A stretch of 64,000 nucleotides of DNA from CAYLNL01 sp964385175 (lineage in GTDB: Bacteria > Bacteroidota > Bacteroidia > Flavobacteriales > Flavobacteriaceae). Both the position numbers and the translations under genes were made by a program. A model generated the notes under the pieces. The model did no database searches, had not been told where the DNA came from, and saw only the letters and a list, made by a program, of their open reading frames with translations. The stretch covers positions 62,001-126,000 of the forward strand of contig CAYLNL010000002.1 in NCBI GenBank assembly GCA_964385175.1, in the 5' to 3' direction. This document shows, piece after piece, positions 45,201 to 53,347 of the stretch. The number at the start of each line of letters is the position of its first letter. Position 1 is the first letter of the stretch.

Positions 45201-45524
45201 TATATTGAAATTTTTAGTGTCGCCTAATTGAAGAATAATATTAGATTCTTCATGGTCTTTAAAACCTATATAGGAAATTGTTAGTTGGTAGGGGCCTCCC
45301 GTTCGCATGTTAGACATTCTAAAATATCCATCAAAATCAGTAACGGCGCCATACTTGGTTCCAGATGCCGTATGCACGGCTACTACATTGGCGCCCGGTA
45401 AGGGCTCTCCTGCATCATCAGATACCCTGCCGCTCATTCCCGAACTGGTAATTCCCTGGGAAAATCCCATGAGGCTTATCAACATAAAAAATGCTCCTGC
45501 TAATTTTTGGTATATTGGTTTCAT
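42291..45524 (-). CDS. Oar-like TonB-dependent receptor (first of tandem pair)
   Basis: A 1077-residue paralogue of the next gene: signal peptide MKPIYQKLAGAFFMLISLMG, carboxypeptidase-regulatory domain (GMSGRVSDDAGEPLPGANVV), LEEIVLVGDRTG, plug with YNAIYIDGAINNDVFGLAAN, SVDAIEQFQVSVAPFDVKIS, NAITRSGTN, then the barrel ending WQIQLGVRYKFN. Plug segments align well with those of the neighbour while barrels diverge, so the pair is an old duplication probably with different substrates. The upstream 155 bases to pgi contain no clean TAnnTTTG on this strand. Confidence 0.92.
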   Translation of the reverse strand: MKPIYQKLAGAFFMLISLMGFSQGITSSGMSGRVSDDAGEPLPGANVVAVHTASGTKYGAVTDFDGYFRMSNMRTGGPYQLTISYIGFKDHEESNIILQLGDTKNFNIKLIESVNALEEIVLVGDRTGLFNSNKTGAETVVGLEKIQALPSLSRNIADFARLTPQAQLRGDDILSISGQNNRYNAIYIDGAINNDVFGLAANGTNGGQTGVSPISVDAIEQFQVSVAPFDVKISGFAGGAINAITRSGTNKTEGSAYFLYRNQDLVAKTPPDIAGGNDREKLADFTAQTFGARIGGPIIKDKLFYFINYERQDNETPQPFDVANYTGNSAAANLDDLRNFLIDTYEYDPGSYTNNVQTLVSDKIIGKIDYNVSDDHKLSFRHSYVKAVNFSPTRSTNSSINFINGGQLFESITNSSSLELNSRFSNRYSNNLIIGYTAVRDDRDADGTPFPTVQIQDGNGSIFFGAEAFSTANLLNQDIVTLTDNLEIFSGRHAITIGTHNEFSKAKNVFFGRNYGEYRFANLNAFLNNTTTRPNRYRIGYSLIGGVGDDSEGAAEFNIFQAGFYVQDEVKLTDNLKVSAGLRFDVPFWSDGPENEDFNTRTIPLLEAVGKDLQGATVGRGVATTIHVSPRIGFNWDINGEKNTQIRGGLGIFTSRLPLVWPGGVYNNNGVTNGFTQVTGGSTPFFNPDVTTQFKNPAPGSGFVGGNIDLFASDFKLPQILKFNLAIDQKLPAGLTASADLIFNDNITGIRYENLNLRGPQFYLTGADNRPNYGGVLIDPVYQGIYLASNTGAGSSWNTTFTLAENFTSEYIDINAQFSTSYGESDGFFDGTSSQNSSQWNNIETVNGSNAIREVSRSDFDPGLRLIGTSLFTFKWTENIKTTLGFFYEGAEGTPVSYVYNDNSSADLISDTFSESALIYIPASESEISLRDLSGSGGLTPAQQYAELDAFINSNDYLRNRRGQYAERNGDRLKWSHVIDLKFAQEIGFMVDNNKHAIELTADIFNFTNLLSKNWGKRYFATFDQVQLIDFVGFAPDGTTPQFTYNPNNVSQLNQIDDVGLNSSRWQIQLGVRYKFN

Positions 45525-45679
45525 AAAGATAGTATTAGTTTAGGTTGCAAATATTGTATTTTTTGAAGGGGCGTACATTAAGCCAATGTTAAATATTTTA
45601 ACAGGGCTAAGGTAGGTACTATGGCTCTATTCTTACACCTCAACGAGGTAGATTTATAAACCAAATTACTAACAAGTGT

Positions 45680-47320
45680 TTATTTTCTTGCCAGTTTTTT
45701 TATAAGTTGTAGGGTAGCAGCATCATGTTTTGAAGGGTTTTCAGCCGATAGGTCTTGCAGCACCTTGTCTGCCAGTTGCTTGCCCAATTCCACTCCCCAT
45801 TGGTCATAGCTAAAGATATTCCAGATAATGCCCTGGACAAAAATTTTGTGTTCGTACAGCGCTATCAGGCTGCCTAATGACCGGGGGGTGAGTTTTTGGA
45901 TGAGTAGGGTGGTGGTGGGTTTGTTGCCTTCAAAAACTTTGAAGGGTGTTAATTTAGCAATGGTTTCTTCGGGCAGGTTTTTAGCTTCCAGTTCCGCCAC
46001 CACTTCCTGGCGGGTTTTCCCGTTTAAAAGTGCTTCGGTTTGGGCGATACAATTCGCCATGAGTTTGTCGTGATGTTCTTTATCGCCGTGCAACGGCTCT
46101 ATAAATCCTATAAAATCGGCGGGGATGAGTTTGGTGCCCTGGTGAATGAGTTGAAAGAAGGCGTGCTGGGCATTGGTGCCGGGAGCGCCCCAGATAATAT
46201 TGCCGGTTTGGTAGGATATGGCAGCGCCGGTACGGTCAACACGTTTCCCGTTGCTTTCCATAATGGCTTGCTGGAGGTAGGCAGAAAAATGACTGAGGTA
46301 TTGGGTATAGGGGATGATGGCTTCGCTTTCCGCACCGAAAAAGTTGTTGTACCAAACGCTCAACAAACCCAAAACTACGGGAATATTTTCCTGGAAAGGG
46401 GCTTTTCTAAAATGTTCGTCCATTGCGCGGGCGCCTTCCAGCAACTTGTCAAAATTATCATACCCTACTGCCAGGGCTATGGAAAGTCCTACAGCGCTCC
46501 AGAGAGAAAAGCGTCCGCCTACCCAGTCCCACATCGGGAAGGTGTTTTCTTCGGCGATTCCAAAGGAACGGATGCGGGCCAGGTTGGTAGAAACGGCTAC
46601 AAAATGTGTTGCAATAGCTTCTTCGGGTGCGCTGCGGAGGAACCACCGCCGAACGGTTTCGGCATTGGTAAGGGTTTCCTGGGTGGTAAAGGTCTTGGAT
46701 ACAATGACGAAGAGGGTCGTTTCCGGGTTCAGGTTTTTTAAAATTTCCTGCACGTGGTCTCCATCTACATTACTCATAAAATGGAGGTTGAGGGAGGTTT
46801 TGTAAAACCGCAGCGCTTCGGTAACCATTACGGGCCCCAGGTCAGACCCGCCAATGCCTATATTCACCACATCGGTAAACGATTTGCCTGTGTAGCCGCG
46901 TTTTTCGCCTGAAAGAATGGCTTCTGTAAAGGTTTTTATGTGTTGTTTCACCTTGAAAATATCGGGAACAACGTTTACGCCATCCACCAGAACGGTGTCG
47001 GTTTCGCGGGTTCGCAGGGCGGTGTGCAGCACGGCTCTTCCTTCGGTTTCGTTGATGGGTTGGCCGGAGAAATAGCTCGCTATGGCATTTTGCAGTTGGC
47101 AGTCCTGGGCAAGTTCTATCAACAGATGAAGGGTTTCGGGGGTGATGCGGTTTTTAGAATAGTCTATGTAAAAATCTTCCCAGCTGATGCTAAACCGTTC
47201 CGCTCGTTGTGGGTCTGAGGCGAACAGGTCTTTGGTGTGAAGGTGTTTTACAGTGTTGAAGTGGGTTTTGAGCTTGCTCCAGGCTGGGGTGGTGGTAGGG
47301 TTTATTTTGGGGAGGGTCAT
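45680..47320 (-). CDS. pgi: Glucose-6-phosphate isomerase
   Basis: Interconverts glucose-6- and fructose-6-phosphate. The 546 residues match the large bacterial/eukaryotic type: VVNIGIGGSDLGPVMVTEAL, FVIVSKTFTTQETLTNAE (phosphate loop), WDWVGGRFSLWSAVGLSIAL, GKRVDRTG, and QLIHQGTKLIPADFIGF. It starts 4 bases after the M23 gene stop, so the two are in one operon. The order of M23, pgi and DUF3108 genes is one I recall from related genomes. Confidence 0.96.
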   Translation of the reverse strand: MTLPKINPTTTPAWSKLKTHFNTVKHLHTKDLFASDPQRAERFSISWEDFYIDYSKNRITPETLHLLIELAQDCQLQNAIASYFSGQPINETEGRAVLHTALRTRETDTVLVDGVNVVPDIFKVKQHIKTFTEAILSGEKRGYTGKSFTDVVNIGIGGSDLGPVMVTEALRFYKTSLNLHFMSNVDGDHVQEILKNLNPETTLFVIVSKTFTTQETLTNAETVRRWFLRSAPEEAIATHFVAVSTNLARIRSFGIAEENTFPMWDWVGGRFSLWSAVGLSIALAVGYDNFDKLLEGARAMDEHFRKAPFQENIPVVLGLLSVWYNNFFGAESEAIIPYTQYLSHFSAYLQQAIMESNGKRVDRTGAAISYQTGNIIWGAPGTNAQHAFFQLIHQGTKLIPADFIGFIEPLHGDKEHHDKLMANCIAQTEALLNGKTRQEVVAELEAKNLPEETIAKLTPFKVFEGNKPTTTLLIQKLTPRSLGSLIALYEHKIFVQGIIWNIFSYDQWGVELGKQLADKVLQDLSAENPSKHDAATLQLIKKLARK

Positions 47321-47324
47321 GGTT

Positions 47325-48590
47325 TTATGGCTTTTCGGGGTTCAGACTGTTAGCTGCCAGTTGTTCTTCACCTGCATTTTTTGTAATATTATCTAATTGT
47401 TTCTTAAAGGGTTTTATATACTCTAAATAGCGGATTTTTAAAGAATCTTCTATGGGTTGTGAAGAGGGCAGGTTTTCCTGGAAGGGGTCTATCTGAACGC
47501 CGTTTTTCCAAAACCGGTAGCATACATGGGGGCCTGTGGCAAGGCCGCTACTGCCTACATAACCGATAACCTCGCCTTGCTGCACATACTGTCCTTCTTT
47601 TACAGCGCGCTCAGACATGTGCAGGTATTGGGTTTCATAAGTGCTGTTGTGGCGTATTTTCACAAACTTGCCGTTTCCTGCTGTATAGCCTGCTTTTACC
47701 ACCGTGCCGTTGGCGGTAGCCATAATAGGCGTTCCGTAAGGAGCCGCATAGTCGGTGCCAAAATGGGGTTTCCATATTTTCTGAACCGGGTGAAACCTCC
47801 GTGGACTGTAGCGGGAGGAAATACGGCTGTATTGGAGGGGGGGGGCTTTTAAAAAAGCCCGCCGCAGGCTGTTTGCTTTTTCATCGTAATAATCGTGTAG
47901 CTGGTTAATGCTATCTGTTGTAAACCGAAAGGCATAAAATACTTTTCCTTTGTGTTGAAAATAGGCGGCTTTTATGTTGTCTATCCCTGCGTACAGGCTA
48001 TCATTTATATATTTTTCGTCATAAATCACTGTAAACAAATCGCCCTTCTGCAATTTAAAAAAATCAACCGTCCAGGCATATATAGTAGAAAGATCATTCG
48101 CCACCTGGTACGGCAACCCTTGCCCTGCAATAGCTTTGGAAAGGGAACTGGTAATGGTGGCTGAAGCCATTTTTTCCACCAATTTTACAGGCTTCTGCTC
48201 GGAATAGGCATGGATAGAGTCTGTGAAGTTGATAACGACGTAGTCAATAGCATTGGGCTGGTATATAAAACACTGGGGTTGTTGCAATGAATCTTTGGTG
48301 CATAGTAAGGTATAGGGTTTTCCGGCCCGTAACTTTTTGGTGTTAAAACTGTCTTTTGTCTTTTCTACAATCTCGAAAATTTTCCCGTGCGCTATGTTGT
48401 TTCTCAATAGTATTTGCCCAAAACTATCGCCATTGCGCACAGTATCTCTTTTTACAATATAGTTGTTAAGGTCGAACCCAAATTCTATAACCGGAACAGG
48501 AGCGGTTTCTGTGTTAGTAGTTTCAGCGCTATTACGGTTTTTACAGGCTATTGCAAAAGCGGCTATAAAAATAAAACAGATGCGTTTCAT
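47325..48590 (-). CDS. M23-type peptidoglycan endopeptidase lipoprotein
   Basis: A 421-residue exported lipoprotein (lipobox AIAC, Cys16) with an M23/LytM domain near residues 275-375, probably cutting cross-links in peptidoglycan during growth. Zinc ligands H and D are in HFGTDYAAPYG, the catalytic His in YLHMSERAVKEGQ, and the last motif reads TGPHVCYRFWKNG. The canonical form is H-x-H, so the third zinc ligand is replaced by Cys. Cys can bind zinc, so the enzyme need not be dead, and I believe this variant recurs in Bacteroidota. The N-terminal half has an OapA/LysM-like region (GDSFGQILLRNNI). Confidence 0.88.
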   Translation of the reverse strand: MKRICFIFIAAFAIACKNRNSAETTNTETAPVPVIEFGFDLNNYIVKRDTVRNGDSFGQILLRNNIAHGKIFEIVEKTKDSFNTKKLRAGKPYTLLCTKDSLQQPQCFIYQPNAIDYVVINFTDSIHAYSEQKPVKLVEKMASATITSSLSKAIAGQGLPYQVANDLSTIYAWTVDFFKLQKGDLFTVIYDEKYINDSLYAGIDNIKAAYFQHKGKVFYAFRFTTDSINQLHDYYDEKANSLRRAFLKAPPLQYSRISSRYSPRRFHPVQKIWKPHFGTDYAAPYGTPIMATANGTVVKAGYTAGNGKFVKIRHNSTYETQYLHMSERAVKEGQYVQQGEVIGYVGSSGLATGPHVCYRFWKNGVQIDPFQENLPSSQPIEDSLKIRYLEYIKPFKKQLDNITKNAGEEQLAANSLNPEKP

Positions 48591-48694
48591 TGCTATGACG
48601 ATACTTTATTTTTCAACATAAACGGCGTCCTGCCCATTGCGTTTTTACATTATTTTAGCGGGGTATGAGAATTATAAACAAAAATAAACACATT

Positions 48695-49489
48695 TTATTC
48701 CATTATAAGGTTAAAGGGATGTTTCAGTCCTTTATATGCGTCTAAATCGGCTTTTAGAGAACCTACCCGTAAATCGGCTTTTATGCGGATGGGAATTTTG
48801 TTATCATCGGCAGAAATCCAAAGCGTGAGGCTTTCACTTTCCTTAAAAACCCTTCCAGACTGCACATAAGGCCTGAATTTTAAACAAGGTACTTTACCAA
48901 ATTTACTGCGGATGGTTTCCCTGCCTAAAAACTTTAGTTTAAAACGGAAGAGTTCATCATCATCAAAAATCATATCTAATATAATTTCCTGGCCTGGGAA
49001 CAATTCATCTGTGCGATAGTTATCCCGAAGATAATAGAATGCAGAGAGCATATCTTGTATGCCTTCATAGATTTTTATGGTTTTGGCGCTGTTGTGTTTA
49101 TGGTCTTTAACGGTAGCCTGCTTGCTTGCATGGTCAAAATTTATTTCCAGGTCTTTTGTGTGCCCCCCTTCATCTATTTGGCGGATAAATTTGTACGGTG
49201 TGCCGCTTTCCTTATCAAAATAACTTTCATACCGGTCATCTACTTTAAAAAATAAACGCGCCAAACCGGTTGTTTTCCCTTCTCCCACAGCATGATAAAC
49301 CGTCTTTCCGTTGAGTTGGTGGTTTTGAAGTTTTAAGGAAGCGTAACTGGCGTTAAAAATACCGTAATGAATTCGGAAAAGAAACCATTCTCCCACCTCG
49401 AAAGCGGGACGCTTGGTTTCAACCCGAACAGATTGAGGGTTCAACATTCCCCCATACAAAAGAGCTACTAAAACAGCTATTTTTTTCAT
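48695..49489 (-). CDS. DUF3108 exported protein
   Basis: A 264-residue protein with a signal peptide (MKKIAVLVALLYGGMLNPQS) and a DUF3108 beta-rich domain: FEVGEWFLFRIHYGIFNASY, AVGEGKTTGLARLFFKVDDRYESYFD, LSAFYYLRDNY and SLTLWISADDNKIPIRIKADL. The start at 49489 gives a clean signal peptide; the frame is open 13 codons further. Probably periplasmic and monomeric with a lipid-carrying-type barrel, but no function is known. It reads toward the M23/pgi unit with a 104-base gap. Confidence 0.82.
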   Translation of the reverse strand: MKKIAVLVALLYGGMLNPQSVRVETKRPAFEVGEWFLFRIHYGIFNASYASLKLQNHQLNGKTVYHAVGEGKTTGLARLFFKVDDRYESYFDKESGTPYKFIRQIDEGGHTKDLEINFDHASKQATVKDHKHNSAKTIKIYEGIQDMLSAFYYLRDNYRTDELFPGQEIILDMIFDDDELFRFKLKFLGRETIRSKFGKVPCLKFRPYVQSGRVFKESESLTLWISADDNKIPIRIKADLRVGSLKADLDAYKGLKHPFNLIME

Positions 49490-49667
49490 CGGTTGCAACA
49501 AGGGGTAAAAATAATAAAATTGCCACATTTCGGTACGATTTTATATTTCAGATAACAGAATAGATAGTTCATATTTTCCAACCAGAGTTCCTTTTTCTAC
49601 AATCTAACAGGAGGTTATTTATAGTAAAAGCGTCTTTTTTTTATCGCCAGCTATTAAAAATTATATC

Positions 49668-49769
49668 CTATTTAAAAATAAAAACTGTCTTGCCTCTTGT
49701 TTCTTGTTCCCTGTTTCCATTAGCCGACGGTTAAAACCGCCGTCTATTTAAAAATAAAAACTGTCTTGC
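49668..49769. repeat. 26-base direct repeat, two exact copies
   Basis: Positions 49668-49693 and 49744-49769 are identical (they start CTATTTAAAAATAAAA and end TGTCTTGC), 76 bases apart. A shorter, worn third copy (AAAATTGTCTTGTTTC) lies at 49837-49852 and overlaps the -33 element of the next gene. Confidence 0.85.
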
Positions 49770-49840
49770 TTCCTGCCTTTATCTATAATTGCAAGGCCCA
49801 TCCCTCCAAATTACTCATATCTCGCCACTCCCTACTAAAA

Positions 49841-49871
49841 TTGTCTTGTTTCTATGAGAATTGTATTTTTG
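49841..49871 (+). promoter_or_regulatory. Promoter of the GDPD gene
   Basis: TTG at 49841-49843 and TATTTTTG at 49864-49871 with a 20-base spacer. The start codon lies 22 bases past the -7 box. Confidence 0.65.
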
Positions 49872-49893
49872 AAACCTCAAAGATACTATTAGT

Positions 49894-50643
49894 ATGAAAC
49901 GGATTTTGTTTTTTATAACCCCGCTCCTTGTAATCCTTGGGTGCCATAGAAATGAAGAAGTTATAACCATTGGCCACCGGGGCGCTATGGGCTACGAAAC
50001 TGAAAACACAGTAGCCGCCGTTCAAAAAGCCATAGCCCTATGGGCAGATATGGTAGAGATAGATGTATTTCAGTGTAAAAGCGGTGAAATTGTGGTATTT
50101 CACGATGAAAATGTGGAAAGATTAACTAACGGCGCCGGATCCATAGAAGAATTGGATATAATAGAGGTAAAATCGCTTATTTTAAATGACGGGCACCGGG
50201 TTCCGCTCTTGCAGGATATTTTGAAAGCCATAGATAGAAAATGCCGTATTAATATTGAATTAAAAGGTGCTAATACCGCAGATAAAGTAGCCCATATTCT
50301 TCACTATTATATTGAAAAAAAAGGGTGGAAGCCCGAAGATTTCCTCGTTTCCAGCCTCAATGAAACAGAATTGCGGGAATTTCACGCCCGTAATCCCATT
50401 ATACCCATTGGCATTCTCATTATAGAAGACACCCCGTTGAAAGCCCTTCCCTTAGCCCAGGAGCTAAAAGCCGTTTCCATACATGCCCATTACCAAAAAC
50501 TAACTAAATCCATTATACGAACCCTTCACAAGAAAGGATTTAAGGTGTATGCCGGCGTGGTAAATGAGCCAGCCGATATTCAAAAGATGAAAGATTGGGG
50601 AGTAGATGGTATTTTCACTAATTTTCCGGATAGGATTAAGTAA
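49894..50643 (+). CDS. Glycerophosphodiester phosphodiesterase lipoprotein
   Basis: Hydrolyses glycerophosphodiesters to glycerol-3-phosphate and an alcohol. A 249-residue protein with a lipoprotein signal (lipobox ILGC, Cys17) and a complete GDPD barrel: ITIGHRGAMGYETENTV (catalytic His), EIDVFQCKSGEIVVFHDENV (metal Glu/Asp and second His), then INIELKG and DGIFTNFPDRI. It probably recycles phospholipid head groups in the periplasm. The gene is followed after 56 bases by mvaD, which has its own -7 box. Confidence 0.93.
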   Translation: MKRILFFITPLLVILGCHRNEEVITIGHRGAMGYETENTVAAVQKAIALWADMVEIDVFQCKSGEIVVFHDENVERLTNGAGSIEELDIIEVKSLILNDGHRVPLLQDILKAIDRKCRINIELKGANTADKVAHILHYYIEKKGWKPEDFLVSSLNETELREFHARNPIIPIGILIIEDTPLKALPLAQELKAVSIHAHYQKLTKSIIRTLHKKGFKVYAGVVNEPADIQKMKDWGVDGIFTNFPDRIK

Positions 50644-50699
50644 CGAGCTTGTGGTATGATGCAGCTTATACCCCAAACCCCCTATCTTTGCACTACCGT

Positions 50700-51797
50700 A
50701 TGACGCTTACCGAAACCGATTTTCTCCCGCTTACCTATTCAGCCAATGCAGCCGAAGGAAGCGTTGCCTGGGAAGCGCCCAGCAACATCGCCCTCATAAA
50801 ATACTGGGGAAAGCGGGAACCCCAGCTTCCCGCCAACCCCTCCGTCAGTTTTACCCTCTCTCATGCCGCCACTACTACCAGGCTTTCCTACAAGAAACTA
50901 TTCCAACCCGCACCCCATTTCTCTTTTGAGGTGATTTTTGAAGGCATCCGACAACCTGCTTTTGAGCCGAAAATCGCTGCCTTTTTCAAGCGGGCGGAGC
51001 CCTATTTACCCTTTTTAAAGACCTATCACTTCCGCATAGAAACCGCCAACACCTTTCCACACAGCAGCGGCATCGCCTCCTCCGCCAGCGCGCTGGGTGC
51101 GCTTGCGCTATGCCTCATGAGTTTGGAACAGCAGTTATGCCCCGGAATAACGGAGGCTTTTTTTTATAAAAAAGCCTCTTTCATAGCCCGTTTAGGTTCC
51201 GGGAGCGCCTGCCGCAGCCTTGCCGGCGGTATAGTAGTTTGGGGAGAACATTCATTGTGGACGGGGAGTTCCGACTTGTACGCAATTCCCTACCCCGAAA
51301 AGGTTCATGAGGTTTTTACCGGTTACCAGGACACTATTTTGCTGGTGGACACAGGTGCTAAGCCCGTGAGTAGTTCGGCAGGGCATCAGCTCATGCAGGG
51401 GCACCCGTTTGCGGCGGCTCGCTTAGAGCAGGCTGCCCAAAACATAGCCAGGTTGCACGAGGCGCTGCAAAGTGGGAACCTCGCCGAATTTATTGCGGTG
51501 GTAGAAACCGAAGCCCTTAGCCTCCATGCCCTGATGATGACGAGCCAGCCGTATTTTTTGCTGATGCAACCCAATACGCTCCACATCATCCAAAAAATAT
51601 GGGAATTCAGAAACGCCACCGGCCTGCATCCCTGTTTTACGCTCGATGCCGGCGCCAATGTGCACCTGCTCTACCCGAAAGCAGAAAAAGAAGCAATTTT
51701 AGCATTTATTAAAGATACGCTCAGCGCCTATTGTGAAAATCAGTCGTATATTTGTGATGAGGTTGGAAGGGGGCCGGAAAAATCAGTACCTTTGTGA
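50700..51797 (+). CDS. mvaD: Diphosphomevalonate decarboxylase
   Basis: Converts mevalonate-5-diphosphate to isopentenyl diphosphate. The 365-residue GHMP enzyme has the decarboxylase start ASNIALIKYWGKRE-type APSNIALIKYWGKRE, NPSVSFTLS, the ATP loop TFPHSSGIASSASALGALAL, and SGSACRSLAGGIVVWG with HALMMTSQPYF later. The ATG at 50700 is chosen because it follows a TATCTTTG -7 box (50683-50690) by 9 bases; an upstream in-frame start adds unrelated residues. A toxin-antitoxin pair separates it from the kinase gene. Diphosphate or monophosphate specificity is not readable by eye. Confidence 0.92.
   Translation: MTLTETDFLPLTYSANAAEGSVAWEAPSNIALIKYWGKREPQLPANPSVSFTLSHAATTTRLSYKKLFQPAPHFSFEVIFEGIRQPAFEPKIAAFFKRAEPYLPFLKTYHFRIETANTFPHSSGIASSASALGALALCLMSLEQQLCPGITEAFFYKKASFIARLGSGSACRSLAGGIVVWGEHSLWTGSSDLYAIPYPEKVHEVFTGYQDTILLVDTGAKPVSSSAGHQLMQGHPFAAARLEQAAQNIARLHEALQSGNLAEFIAVVETEALSLHALMMTSQPYFLLMQPNTLHIIQKIWEFRNATGLHPCFTLDAGANVHLLYPKAEKEAILAFIKDTLSAYCENQSYICDEVGRGPEKSVPL
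51763..51794 (+). promoter_or_regulatory. Promoter of the toxin-antitoxin pair inside mvaD
   Basis: TTG at 51763-51765 and TACCTTTG at 51787-51794 are 21 bases apart and lie within the last codons of mvaD. The antitoxin ATG is 16 bases past the -7 box. A second box, TATATTTG, is at 51747-51754. Confidence 0.55.
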
Positions 51798-51810
51798 GTA
51801 ATTACACGTT

Positions 51811-52029
51811 ATGAAAGCGTTGGAATTTAAATCAAAAATTAAAAATAATCAAATCTCGATCCCGGACAAGATACAATCGGAACTGAGGACACGTGGGGGT
51901 AAAAATGTCCGGGTAATCCTGTTGCTGGATGACTTGGATAATGACGAGGAAGCTATTTTTAAGCAATCTGCAAAGAGCCAATTCTTGGAAGGATATGCCG
52001 ATGCAGACTCTGTTTATGATACGTATTAA
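51811..52029 (+). CDS. Putative antitoxin of a MazF/PemK module
   Basis: A 72-residue protein whose first half (MKALEFKSKIKNNQISIPDK) has the strand pattern of AbrB/MazE-like DNA-binding antitoxins. Its second half is acidic and unstructured-looking (LLLDDLDNDEEAIFKQSAKS, DADSVYDTY), as in domains that wrap a toxin. It ends 2 bases before the toxin ATG. Antitoxins of this sort bind the toxin and repress the shared promoter. The family assignment rests mainly on position beside the toxin. Confidence 0.75.
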   Translation: MKALEFKSKIKNNQISIPDKIQSELRTRGGKNVRVILLLDDLDNDEEAIFKQSAKSQFLEGYADADSVYDTY

Positions 52030-52031
52030 CT

Positions 52032-52358
52032 ATGGATAAATTGAATTTTGGAGACATTGTGCTATTAAAATTCCCTTATACAGATGGTAAAACATATAAA
52101 AAGAGACCAGCCCTGTTAATAAATGATTACAGTGATGGAGATGTTATTGTATGTAGAATAACAAGTCGGCTATACAAAACCGGGAACGATATTTATATTG
52201 AGGACTGGCAACAATCAGGATTAAAACTGCCTTCAGTTATCCGAGTGCACAAATTGGCTACATTAGGTAAAGATATGATTGAAAGGATTATGGGAAAAAC
52301 TAATGCCAACATAAAAAATAAAGTGAAGATGCTAATTTCAAACCTGCCAAAACAATAA
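52032..52358 (+). CDS. MazF/PemK-family endoribonuclease toxin
   Basis: A 108-residue MazF-fold toxin, which cleaves mRNA at short motifs and stops growth when the antitoxin is lost. Motifs: NFGDIVLLKFPYTDGKTYKK (start of the barrel), RPALLINDYSDGDVIVCRIT, and RVHKLATLGKDMIERIMGKT (conserved K-L-x-T/L toward the C terminus). Length typical. With the antitoxin it is wedged between mvaD and the kinase gene, 23 bases before the latter, and likely contributes read-through transcription to it. Confidence 0.88.
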   Translation: MDKLNFGDIVLLKFPYTDGKTYKKRPALLINDYSDGDVIVCRITSRLYKTGNDIYIEDWQQSGLKLPSVIRVHKLATLGKDMIERIMGKTNANIKNKVKMLISNLPKQ

Positions 52359-52381
52359 GTTCCACATAATTCATACACCCG

Positions 52382-53332
52382 ATGAAAGGACCCCTGTTTT
52401 ATTCAAAAATACTCCTGTTTGGCGAGTACGGCATTATTGAAGATTCTAAAGGACTCTCGGTGCCGTACAATTTTTATAAAGGCGCTTTAAAAAAAGGCTA
52501 CCCCCTGGAAGAAACACAACGGGCGCAGGCCGGGCAATCGAACGCTACGCTGCGGCGGTTTGCAGCCTATTTAGAAACGCTGCAACAAACGCAACCTCAG
52601 TTGGTTTCTTTTGATGTTCCCCGCCTGAAAGCCGATTTAGACGCCGACATGCACTTTCACAGCACCATTCCGCAGGGATATGGCATAGGTAGCAGCGGCG
52701 CGCTGGTGGCGGCTGTGTACGATAAATACGCTCAAGACAAAATTACTGTTCTGGAGAACCTTACCCGGGAAAAGTTATTAACCCTCAAAGCTATTTTCGC
52801 CGCGATGGAGTCCTTTTTCCACGGGAAATCATCGGGTTTAGATCCATTGAACAGCTATCTGAGCCTTCCCATCCTCATTCAATCTAAAAATCACATAGAA
52901 CCCACCGGAATCCCTTCCCAAAAACCCGAGGGCGGCGGCGCTGTGTTTTTATTAGACAGCGGAGCATCGGGCGAAACAGCGCCCATGGTGCAAATTTTTA
53001 TGGAAAACATGAAGCGAAAAGGGTTTCGGAAAATGCTCAAAGACCAGTTTATTAAATACACAGACGCCTGTGTGGACGATTTTTTGAAGGGCGATGTAAA
53101 ATCGCTTTTCGGGAATGTAAAGCAACTTTCGCACGTGGTTTTTGACCATTTTAAACCCATGATTCCTCAAAAGCTGCACGACATCTGGCAGCGGGGCATC
53201 GAAACCAACACCTACTACCTGAAACTCTGCGGCTCAGGCGGGGGCGGCTATGTGCTGGGGTTTACGCAAAACATAGACAAAACACGCCAACTGCTCCACC
53301 CGTACAAATTAGAGGTAGTCTATTACTTCTAA
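52382..53332 (+). CDS. GHMP kinase, mevalonate kinase type
   Basis: Phosphorylates mevalonate (or phosphomevalonate) in isoprenoid synthesis. The 316-residue GHMP-fold protein has KILLFGEYGIIEDSKGLSVP, the ATP-binding HSTIPQGYGIGSSGALVAAV, FHGKSSGLDPLNSYLSLPIL (catalytic Asp), and the final LCGSGGGGYVLGF. Neighbouring mvaD and UbiA support a mevalonate pathway role. Bacteroidota carry variants of this kinase in place of canonical MvaK1/K2, so the substrate is left open. Confidence 0.87.
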   Translation: MKGPLFYSKILLFGEYGIIEDSKGLSVPYNFYKGALKKGYPLEETQRAQAGQSNATLRRFAAYLETLQQTQPQLVSFDVPRLKADLDADMHFHSTIPQGYGIGSSGALVAAVYDKYAQDKITVLENLTREKLLTLKAIFAAMESFFHGKSSGLDPLNSYLSLPILIQSKNHIEPTGIPSQKPEGGGAVFLLDSGASGETAPMVQIFMENMKRKGFRKMLKDQFIKYTDACVDDFLKGDVKSLFGNVKQLSHVVFDHFKPMIPQKLHDIWQRGIETNTYYLKLCGSGGGGYVLGFTQNIDKTRQLLHPYKLEVVYYF

Positions 53333-53347
53333 ATCCCTTCAACCCCT

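Larger units (their letters stand above)
49490..49893. other. 404-base intergenic region with direct repeats
   Basis: An AT-rich spacer between the divergent DUF3108 and GDPD genes. It holds the duplicated 26-base element listed separately, a small imperfect hairpin (GACGG..CCGTC, 49728-49747), and the GDPD promoter. No credible coding frame was seen. Confidence 0.6.
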
